A stretch of 28,587 bases of DNA from DTU032 sp964346175 (GTDB taxonomy: Bacteria > Bacillota > Clostridia > Saccharofermentanales > DTU023): the NCBI GenBank assembly GCA_964346175.1, contig CAYFTG010000015.1:1-28587 (forward strand), written 5' to 3'. Shown in pieces: positions 1 to 6,650 of the stretch (positions are counted from its first letter, which is position 1; each line of letters starts with the position of its first letter). The notes beneath the pieces were generated by a model. The model did not search any database. It was given only the letters and a program-made list of their open reading frames with translations, and had not been told where the DNA came from. Position numbers and translations under genes: made by a program.

Positions 1-116
1 TCCGCTATCATCCGTATCAAAAGAGAGATAAAAAATTGATTCGCAAAATATTGAAATAAAACTATATACTTGTTAGGAAAAATACTAGTAAAAAACATTG
101 GAGGCAAACAATAATA

Positions 117-1472
117 ATGAGTAGTTTACTGATAAAAAACGTGAAACACCTGATCAGCTGTGATGCTGAAGACACAGTCTATGATGAGATTAACATCTAC
201 TGCAAAGATGGCCTAATTGTCGATATCAGCACGGACATACATGAGGCAGATGAAGTTATTGACGGAACTGATATGCTTTGTTTCCCCGGCTTCATTAACA
301 CTCACCATCACCTATATCAGATTTTTAGCAGAAACCTACCCCAGACGCAAAACAAGGAACTCTTTGAGTGGTTACAGATTAATTACGAAATCTGGAAAAA
401 CTTGGACGAAGATATCGTATATTTTTCATCTAAAGTGGGTATGGCGGAGCTGATGAAAAACGGTTGCACAACCGTTTCTGATCATCACTACGTCTTCCCG
501 AAAGACACCGGCGATCTGATCGGTGCTCAAATCAGGGCTGCCGACGAGCTCGGCATACGTACCCATTTAACCCGTGGCAGTATGGATTTATCGAAAAAGG
601 ACGGCGGATTGCCCCCTGACTCAGTGGTCCAGACCGTCGATGAAATCCTCAAAGATAGCGTCGAATTGGTAGAAAAATACCACGACCGCTCCTTCCAAGC
701 CATGCATCGTCTTGCGCTGGCACCCTGCTCTCCCTTCTCCGTCTCCGACACACTCTTGCGTGAAAGCGCCAAGCTGGCACGCGAGCTTGACGTTCGTCTC
801 CACACACATTTAGCCGAGACAAAAGACGAAGAAGATTATACTCTGGAGCATTTCAATATGAGACCTCTGGAATACATGCAGAGTTTAGGCTGGGTCGGAG
901 ATGATGTCTGGTACGCTCACGGCATACACTTCAATACCGAAGAACTACAAGTCTTGGCCGACACAGGCACTGGCGTCTGCCACTGCCCGACATCAAACTT
1001 GAGCCTTTCTTCCGGAGTTGCTCGCATTCCCGAAATGATGGAATTGGATATTCCGGTCGGCCTGGGCGTTGACGGCTGCGCAGCCAACAACGGAATGAGT
1101 ATTTTGGAAGAAATTCGCAGCGGTTATCTCATGCATCGCTTAAATACGCCCGATAACGGCGTGTCCGGATATGATATGCTCAAATTGGCCACTATGGGCG
1201 GCGCCAGAGTTCTGGGACGCGAGAAGGAAATTGGCTCAATAGAACTCGGCAAATGCGCAGATCTAATTTTGCTAACCGTAAACAGCTTAGATCTGGTCGG
1301 AGCATACTATGATCCCATGTCCATTCTGGGCACAGTAGGCATCAAAAATCACGTCGACTATACCGTTGTCAATGGTAAGGTCACAGTACGCGGCGGCAAA
1401 GTTGTCGACATGGATGAAGACAAGCTGATCGCAGATGCTAACCAAGAAGTTGTCAGGTTCCTTGAAGCGTAG
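117..1472 (+). CDS. 8-oxoguanine deaminase-like amidohydrolase
   Basis: A 451-residue cytosine-deaminase-like amidohydrolase that should hydrolyse an amino group from a purine or related heterocycle in the cytoplasm using one metal ion. Metal ligands are visible: H63 and H65 in a THHHLYQ motif, H231 in HTHLAET, H268 in AHG and D319 in VDG. The THHHLYQ start and the stretch GSM...GGLPPDSVV near residues 155-170 resemble the 8-oxoguanine deaminase/TrzN branch, rather than guanine deaminase or the methylthioadenosine/SAH deaminases. The expected reaction is therefore 8-oxoguanine to urate. The start has GGAGG 12 bases upstream. A purine nucleoside phosphorylase follows after 55 bases, which supports a purine substrate. 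Family assignment is firm; the exact substrate is inferred from motifs and context. Confidence 0.8.
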   Translation: MSSLLIKNVKHLISCDAEDTVYDEINIYCKDGLIVDISTDIHEADEVIDGTDMLCFPGFINTHHHLYQIFSRNLPQTQNKELFEWLQINYEIWKNLDEDIVYFSSKVGMAELMKNGCTTVSDHHYVFPKDTGDLIGAQIRAADELGIRTHLTRGSMDLSKKDGGLPPDSVVQTVDEILKDSVELVEKYHDRSFQAMHRLALAPCSPFSVSDTLLRESAKLARELDVRLHTHLAETKDEEDYTLEHFNMRPLEYMQSLGWVGDDVWYAHGIHFNTEELQVLADTGTGVCHCPTSNLSLSSGVARIPEMMELDIPVGLGVDGCAANNGMSILEEIRSGYLMHRLNTPDNGVSGYDMLKLATMGGARVLGREKEIGSIELGKCADLILLTVNSLDLVGAYYDPMSILGTVGIKNHVDYTVVNGKVTVRGGKVVDMDEDKLIADANQEVVRFLEA

Positions 1473-1527
1473 TGGCACAGCGAAGACGGAAAACGATTAC
1501 TATATTCGACTTTAAGAAAGGATTCAC

Positions 1528-2343
1528 ATGTTAATAGATAAAGTTTCTGAGAGCATTGCTCACATTCGTACAGTAACAGATAAAACTCCCAAGCTGGCTC
1601 TGGTCTTAGGCAGTGGCCTCGCACCGATCGCAGAGAAATTGGAAAATAAAGTGATAATTCCCTACGAAGATATCCCGCATTTCCAAATGTCAAATGCCCC
1701 CGGACATAAGAGCAGACTAATTTTTGGCGACCTAAACGGAGTTTCCATCCTCTGCATGCAAGGCAGGCAACATTACTATGAAGGCTACAGTATGCAAGAA
1801 CTGACTTATCCAATCAGGGTAATGGCTAAACTCGGCGTGCAAAAGCTTATCCTGACTAATGCCTGTGGCGGACTCGACCCTGCAATGGTCCCCGGAGATT
1901 TAATGCTGATCACCGATCATATTAATTTCATGGGAAACAACCCCTTGATCGGAGCGAATGAAGAGGATTTTGGCGAGCGTTTCCCTGATATGACCCAAGT
2001 TTACCATCCGGAACTGCGAGCAATCGCCGAGAAGGCTGCAGACGACTTAGATATTGAGTTAAAGCAGGGCATCTACATCAGCTATTCGGGCCCGAGCTTT
2101 GAAACTCCGGCAGAAATCCGCATGATGCAAAACTGGGGAGGGCACGTCGTAGGGATGTCCACCGTTCCCGAAGCGATTGTCGCCGTACATTCCGGCATCA
2201 AGGTTCTCGGCATTTCCTGCATTACTAATCTGGCAGCAGGCATTCTCGATCAGCCCTTATCGTCAGATGAAGTCCTAGTGGCAGCAGGTGAGGCCAGCGA
2301 AAAATTTGTTAATTTGCTTACTGAAATAGTTACCCGGCTTTAG
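1528..2343 (+). CDS. Purine nucleoside phosphorylase, trimeric (PNP I) type
   Basis: A 271-residue PNP of the trimeric, mammalian-like class. It cleaves inosine and guanosine type (deoxy)nucleosides with phosphate to give free base and (deoxy)ribose-1-phosphate. Family marks are the phosphate loop LGSG (27-30), GRQHYYEG (79-86), TNACGGLDP (110-118), FETPAEIR (191-198, containing the base-binding Glu192), GMSTVPE (209-215) and Asn234 in ITNLAAG, equivalent to the human Asn243 that contacts the purine. Length is normal for the family. AGAAAGGA precedes the ATG. It follows the amidohydrolase with a 55-base spacing, so the two are probably co-transcribed. A second, unrelated-fold phosphorylase (DeoD type) sits about 3.6 kb downstream. 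Confidence 0.93.
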   Translation: MLIDKVSESIAHIRTVTDKTPKLALVLGSGLAPIAEKLENKVIIPYEDIPHFQMSNAPGHKSRLIFGDLNGVSILCMQGRQHYYEGYSMQELTYPIRVMAKLGVQKLILTNACGGLDPAMVPGDLMLITDHINFMGNNPLIGANEEDFGERFPDMTQVYHPELRAIAEKAADDLDIELKQGIYISYSGPSFETPAEIRMMQNWGGHVVGMSTVPEAIVAVHSGIKVLGISCITNLAAGILDQPLSSDEVLVAAGEASEKFVNLLTEIVTRL

Positions 2344-2376
2344 TACCGACAGACAGTAGCTTTAAGTTTTAGAAGG

Positions 2377-2410
2377 TGTAGCTCAGTTTTTTTACAAAAA
2401 TTGAGCTACA
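2377..2410. terminator. Inverted repeat between convergent genes
   Basis: Arms TGTAGCTCAGTTTTT (2377-2391) and AAAAATTGAGCTACA (2396-2410) pair over 15 positions with one G-U pair and a four-base loop. It lies after the PNP gene and covers the stop codon of the convergent regulator. There is no T-run directly after either arm, so termination could rest on the A/T half of the stem or on another factor. The structure is certain; the function is inferred. Confidence 0.55.
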
Positions 2411-3005
2411 TGTCTAAGTGGATAGAACCGCTTGTCACGACGATGAGTTTCTTGTCTTGAAGCTCCGCTAGTGAACGATTGAGGCTGCGAATAGATACAC
2501 CTGCCATCTCTGCAAGCACATCCTTGCTGTAGAGAAAACGACCCTTTTCATCCAAATTATCCTGAATCAAGCGGAAGACCTTATCACGCAGAAACATGAA
2601 CTCTGCGTTTATTTTGGAGTCTCCGGATTGCAAGAGCCTTTCACACAGTACACGTAGGATGTGTAAGCTGAAAACAGGGTGGTTTTCGTGCAAATCTATA
2701 AACTGCTCCTTAGTGATCTTATACAATTCACAATCCGTGAGCGCGATGATAGAACGGTCATAGTAGGAAAGTCCGAGTATCTCCATCTCTCCAAAGAAAT
2801 CATCAGCATGAAATATGTCCAAAATGATCGCTTTTGTATTTGCTTCTTCGTAGATGAGTTTGGCAACACCCTCTTTTAGGACATAAAAATACTGAGCGGG
2901 CTGGAGAGTAGTCGTAATGGCTTCTCCCTTTTTGATGCTAAGTAAAGTGCTATCTGGACAATAGCGCAATATTAAGTCGGACAGTGTCAGTTCTTTTTGC
3001 CCCAT
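2406..3005 (-). CDS. Crp/Fnr-family transcriptional regulator
   Basis: A 199-residue regulator with an N-terminal cyclic-nucleotide-binding-type beta barrel (about 15-125) followed by a C-terminal winged helix-turn-helix (about 140-199; recognition helix around SIRSLNRSLAEL). It has no FNR-style cysteine cluster. Architecture and length resemble the YeiL/Crp family, members of which have been linked to nucleoside use. It starts at the ATG preceded by AAGGAGG on the minus strand. It lies between the PNP pair and the BtuF-like and BMP lipoproteins, divergent from the latter, and may control one of these flanks. The effector cannot be read from the sequence. Confidence 0.85.
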   Translation of the reverse strand: MGQKELTLSDLILRYCPDSTLLSIKKGEAITTTLQPAQYFYVLKEGVAKLIYEEANTKAIILDIFHADDFFGEMEILGLSYYDRSIIALTDCELYKITKEQFIDLHENHPVFSLHILRVLCERLLQSGDSKINAEFMFLRDKVFRLIQDNLDEKGRFLYSKDVLAEMAGVSIRSLNRSLAELQDKKLIVVTSGSIHLDM

Positions 3006-3044
3006 TGCTGCTGCCTCCTTGTTTGCAAATGTTTAGGTATATAT

Positions 3045-3073
3045 ATACTAGTTTATAAAAAATCTATTATCAA
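3045..3073 (-). promoter_or_regulatory. Candidate promoter of the Crp/Fnr-like gene
   Basis: On the minus strand TTGATA (3068-3073) and TAGTAT (3045-3050) are separated by 17 bases and precede the gene by about 40 bases. The -35 box is a 5/6 match; the -10 box is weaker, and an overlapping TATATA run is an alternative. Confidence 0.35.
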
Positions 3074-3248
3074 TTTTCGGGTTCCTGCCAAACTAAAACT
3101 TAGACACGGCCCGAAATTTCGTGATTTGTTTGTGCTTGTTGTCTGAAAAAGCAAGCTTGGAAATGTGGACATTTGTCCTTCAAAAATTGATTTCTCAACT
3201 CTATATTTAAGAAGGAACATTAGATACAAGAGACTTAAAGGAGGAAAC

Positions 3249-4400
3249 ATGAAAAGATCGACAAAAATTTTAAGCGTATTAATGAGTCTGCTTCTTTTAT
3301 TCAGTATTGCAGCCTGCTCAGATGAGCCAACCACACCGACACAAGTGCCGGAGACTCCTGTAGAGACTATTCATACAACGGAGGATATTGAACAAACAGA
3401 TAAACCAAGCGAGACAACTGAGCCAGTAGAGGAAGAGGAAGAGCAAAGAATTGTATGCCTCGCTCCGAGCATGGTTGAGATAGTATATGCCCTCGGTTAT
3501 GGCGACTCTATAGTGGGTTGGTCTGCTTATACTGACTACCCGGTAGCGGCTACCGAGCGTGAAGGCTGGGTCAGCTACCATTATTATGAAAACATCGAAA
3601 CGACAGATTTTAATCTAGAAGAGGAACTCGATAAAGATGTCGCAGTAGTATCAAAATACTACGACTACAACGAAGAGTTAATAGAAATACTCGAACCAAC
3701 ACTTGTTTTGGGCGAAGGCAGCGACCAGGCAGCAATGGTTGATGAGCTACAAAGCAAGGGTTACAATGCAATTCATTTTCAATGCACAAGCATTGAAGAC
3801 ATCTATGAAATGATGCTGGAAGTAGGTGCAGCGGTCGGTGCCGAAGAAAAGGCTGAAGAACTGGTGGAAAGCTACAAGATCAGGATAGCTGAAATTAGTG
3901 CAATCACCTCAGAACTTGAACCAGTTGATGTTTATTTTGAGATTGGTCATCAGTTTGATTTCGGCGAATACGGAATTTTCGGTCCTTATACTGAAGGTAG
4001 CAAGACACCCTTAGATGAGATGATCAAGATTGCCGGCGGCAACAATATCTTTGACGACCTTGAAGGGTATGTAGAAGTGGCTTTCGAAGATATAGCTGAG
4101 CGGAATCCGGGCGTTATCATGACCCCATACTGGCCCAGTGCTGGTGAGCACGAAGTAACTACTCTCTATGAGATTTTTACAAGGCCGGGTTTTGAAACGA
4201 CTGACGCTGTCAAGAACGGTAGAGTTTACTATTATGATTCCAGCATGATGAAGCGCTTTGGCCCACGTACAGTTACGGCCATAGAAAAACTTGCCTATTT
4301 GTTACACCCTTATTACTTTGATAACCCCGAAAATTCAGTTTCTCCTTGGGAGCTGGGCAAGATTGATGTGTACGAGTTCCCCGAGAGACCCCTTGACTAA
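3249..4400 (+). CDS. BtuF/FecB-type ABC substrate-binding lipoprotein
   Basis: A 383-residue exported lipoprotein with a signal peptide ending in the lipobox SIAAC (Cys23), an acidic Thr/Pro-rich spacer to about residue 65, and a class III (BtuF-like) binding domain. The domain opens with the APSMVEIVYALGYGD pattern, followed by DYP, and later has the helical backbone and the AGGNNIF...ERNPGVI pattern typical of corrinoid, siderophore and haem binders. The start is set by AAAGGAGG six bases before ATG 3249; an in-frame codon at 3165 is upstream of this site and rejected. No BtuC or BtuD partner lies beside it, so it is an orphan here. The cobalamin-regulated operon about 12 kb downstream makes a corrinoid ligand thinkable, but iron or haem chelates are equally possible. 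No cobalamin riboswitch precedes it. Confidence 0.82.
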   Translation: MKRSTKILSVLMSLLLLFSIAACSDEPTTPTQVPETPVETIHTTEDIEQTDKPSETTEPVEEEEEQRIVCLAPSMVEIVYALGYGDSIVGWSAYTDYPVAATEREGWVSYHYYENIETTDFNLEEELDKDVAVVSKYYDYNEELIEILEPTLVLGEGSDQAAMVDELQSKGYNAIHFQCTSIEDIYEMMLEVGAAVGAEEKAEELVESYKIRIAEISAITSELEPVDVYFEIGHQFDFGEYGIFGPYTEGSKTPLDEMIKIAGGNNIFDDLEGYVEVAFEDIAERNPGVIMTPYWPSAGEHEVTTLYEIFTRPGFETTDAVKNGRVYYYDSSMMKRFGPRTVTAIEKLAYLLHPYYFDNPENSVSPWELGKIDVYEFPERPLD

Positions 4401-4443
4401 ATGCCCAAAATGCGGGCGTTACACTAGAGGCTAAGGACAAAGA

Positions 4444-4486
4444 CCGGCGGCAAATTTTCTAGCTCATTCGTGAAAATTGCCGCCGG
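4444..4486. terminator. GC-rich inverted repeat after the BtuF-like gene
   Basis: CCGGCGGCAAATTTTC (4444-4459) pairs with GAAAATTGCCGCCGG (4472-4486), 15 pairs with one bulged A and a 12-base loop. No T-run follows. It probably ends or protects the upstream transcript. Confidence 0.5.
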
Positions 4487-4526
4487 AATTGAGCTGCGAA
4501 AGAAATAATTTACAAGATGCGCTTAT

Positions 4527-4555
4527 TTGCATTAAGATGGGTCTTCTAGTATAAA
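4527..4555 (+). promoter_or_regulatory. Candidate sigma-A promoter of the BMP lipoprotein gene
   Basis: TTGCAT (4527-4532) and TATAAA (4550-4555) with exactly 17 bases between them, about 80 bases upstream of the BMP start. No purine aptamer was recognised in the leader. Confidence 0.55.
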
Positions 4556-4634
4556 TGTAGAGTGTGCATAATTTGAAAAGCACAGTCATTAGCACTCATT
4601 ATCTAGTAAGAAAATAATTACCTGGGAGGAAAAA

Positions 4635-5834
4635 ATGAAAAAATTCAAAACAATCTTAGCCTTAATGCTGGCTCTAGTCATGGTGTTTTCAGTTGTAGCT
4701 TGTAATGGCGACGATGAACCGACAGTCACAGAGCCTGACAGCACACAAGGCGTAGGTGAGACAGAAGGCGATGATGATCCTACGGATCCCGTCGATGAAC
4801 CGGACGGAGAAGAAGGACTACATGTTGGTATTCTGACAACTTCAGGCGTTGACGATGGTTCTTTTGGTCAAGCTTGCTACGAAGGTATCTTGGAATATGT
4901 AGATGCTAACGAAGGCGCCTCAGTCAACGATGTAAAAGAAGACGATATCGGCAGAGTCGTACAGGCCACAGCAGACATCCTCGCTGACTATGATGCGATG
5001 GTTATGCCTGGCTTCCAGTTTGCACCAGTCGGACCAGTTGTTGCCGATAACCCCGACAAATTCTTCATCTTGGTAGACTCATTCCCGACCATCGAGGACG
5101 AGGAAGTCGAATTGGACAACATCTTCGCGATGATGTTTAAAGAAGAAGAATCCGGATTCTTCGCAGGTGTTGCGGCAGCAATGCAGACTGAATCCAACAA
5201 GGTTGCAGTAGTGAACGGAATTGCTTTCCCGTCCAACGTTAACTATCAGTTTGGTTTCATGTCTGGTGTTGAATATGCAAATACACACTATGGAACATCA
5301 GTTGAAGTAGTTGAATTGCCGGCTTATGCAGGTACAGACGTAACAGGCGCTGATGTCGGTGGCAACTACGCCGGTGACTTCGCAGATCAAGCCAGAGGCA
5401 AGCTCATTGGTGAAGCTTTGCTGGCTGAAGGCGTTGACATTATCTTTGTAGCAGCTGGCGATACCGGTAATGGTGTTTTCGCTGCTGTTAAAGAAGCTGC
5501 TGAAGGCAACTACGTCATTGGCTGCGATGTTGACCAGTATGACGACGGTGAGGCCGGAGGAAGAAACATTGTTTTGACCTCAGCTTTGAAGAATATGACC
5601 GCCGTTGTAGCTGAACAGCTGCAAAAAGCCCATGATGGCACCTTTGTTGGCCAGAACGCTTTGCTTGGTGCTGCAGAGGGCGGTACAGGATACGTCAGTG
5701 CAGATGGCAGACATCAGTTGACTGACGAAACATTGGAAAAATTAGCAGAAGTCTATACCTTGGTTGAAGACGGTACAATCGTTCCAGCTTCAAACTTTAA
5801 TGGACATACTCCGGACAATTTCCCCGGACTCTAG
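4635..5834 (+). CDS. BMP-family nucleoside-binding lipoprotein (PnrA/TmpC-like)
   Basis: A 399-residue lipoprotein that captures nucleosides outside the membrane for the ABC transporter encoded downstream. The signal peptide ends at VVAC (Cys23) and is followed by an acidic Asp/Thr/Pro/Glu-rich tether to about residue 60. BMP-family marks are GILTTSGVDDGSFGQ with its aromatic, the FKEEESGFFAG pattern, GCDVDQY and VLTSALKNM. GGGAGG lies six bases before the ATG. A strong intrinsic terminator right after it probably makes this gene much more highly expressed than the ATPase and permeases behind it. The purine-nucleoside ligand is inferred from the neighbouring DeoD and from the family. Confidence 0.92.
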   Translation: MKKFKTILALMLALVMVFSVVACNGDDEPTVTEPDSTQGVGETEGDDDPTDPVDEPDGEEGLHVGILTTSGVDDGSFGQACYEGILEYVDANEGASVNDVKEDDIGRVVQATADILADYDAMVMPGFQFAPVGPVVADNPDKFFILVDSFPTIEDEEVELDNIFAMMFKEEESGFFAGVAAAMQTESNKVAVVNGIAFPSNVNYQFGFMSGVEYANTHYGTSVEVVELPAYAGTDVTGADVGGNYAGDFADQARGKLIGEALLAEGVDIIFVAAGDTGNGVFAAVKEAAEGNYVIGCDVDQYDDGEAGGRNIVLTSALKNMTAVVAEQLQKAHDGTFVGQNALLGAAEGGTGYVSADGRHQLTDETLEKLAEVYTLVEDGTIVPASNFNGHTPDNFPGL

Positions 5835-5850
5835 TTTTTTGTAATTAACC

Positions 5851-5882
5851 AATGAGGGCAGCTTTGCTGCCCTCATTTTTTT
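5851..5882 (+). terminator. Intrinsic terminator after the BMP gene
   Basis: Perfect 12-bp stem AATGAGGGCAGC (5851-5862) / GCTGCCCTCATT (5866-5877), three-base loop, T-run 5876-5882. It sits between the binding protein and the rest of the transporter operon, where partial readthrough would set a high ratio of binding protein to membrane parts. Confidence 0.93.
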
Positions 5883-5898
5883 AGAAGGAGATAAATTT

Positions 5899-6621
5899 GT
5901 GAGAACAGCAACACCAACCCCATCCAATGGAGCAGTAAAAGGCGATTACGCTCGTGTAGTTTTAATGCCGGGGGACCCCTTGCGGGCCCAATTTATTGCC
6001 GAGACGTATTTGGAAAACCCGAAACTTATTAATAGCGTTCGCAATATGCTCGCTTACACAGGAGAATACAAAGGACGCAAAATTTCGGTGATGGGGAGCG
6101 GAATGGGAGTGCCTTCCTTTAGCCTTTATGCGGCTGAACTCTTTCAATTTTATGGTGTTGAAGCAATCATCAGGGTAGGTTCTGCAGGCGGCACAATGGA
6201 TCAAGTTAAGCTACGAGATATAGTTATTGCCACATCAGCTTCCACTGATTCCGTTTACGCCAGACCGATGAACTTCCCCGGTACTTTAGCTCCTTCAGCT
6301 GACTATGAACTGCTGTCACAAGCGGTCGCTGCAGCTGAAAAATTAGGCGTCAAGCCTCATGTGGGCAGGATTTTTACATCTGATTATTTTTATCCCCTGT
6401 ATAACACACACGAGATCTTACGGGATACCGGACATCTGTGTACTGAGATGGAGACTGCAGGTTTATATCTAACTGCCCAACGCTACAACAAAAAAGCACT
6501 TAGCATTCTGACAATATCTGATCATCTTTTTACCAAAGGCGAGCTTAGTCTGGAAGATCGTCAAAGTAGCTTTAATGAAATGATCGAGATTGCCTTAGAA
6601 ACGGCTTGGCTGAATAGTTAG
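5899..6621 (+). CDS. deoD: Purine nucleoside phosphorylase, DeoD type
   Basis: A 240-residue hexameric-type purine nucleoside phosphorylase acting on adenosine, inosine and guanosine (deoxy)nucleosides. Conserved residues include the phosphate Arg29 (MPGDPLRA, 23-30), Arg48, Arg92 (IRVGS), the EMET motif (183-186), catalytic Asp208 (SDHL) and its partner Arg221. Translation starts at GTG 5899 with AGAAGGAG ahead. An odd point is that the N-terminal His of DeoD enzymes (His4 in E. coli, in TPHINA) is missing: this protein has TPTPSNGA with two extra residues. It lies between the BMP lipoprotein and the transporter ATPase, so imported nucleosides meet the enzyme directly. Confidence 0.93.
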   Translation: MRTATPTPSNGAVKGDYARVVLMPGDPLRAQFIAETYLENPKLINSVRNMLAYTGEYKGRKISVMGSGMGVPSFSLYAAELFQFYGVEAIIRVGSAGGTMDQVKLRDIVIATSASTDSVYARPMNFPGTLAPSADYELLSQAVAAAEKLGVKPHVGRIFTSDYFYPLYNTHEILRDTGHLCTEMETAGLYLTAQRYNKKALSILTISDHLFTKGELSLEDRQSSFNEMIEIALETAWLNS

Positions 6622-6650
6622 GAGATAAGAGTTAACTTAAAGGAGGCAAT

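Noticed and set aside
3165..3248. An upstream start for the BtuF-like lipoprotein
   Set aside because: It would bury the signal peptide; AAAGGAGG and a typical lipoprotein signal start at 3249.
4401..4634. A purine riboswitch in the BMP leader
   Set aside because: The conserved purine-aptamer core was not found; only a GC hairpin and a promoter were recognisable.
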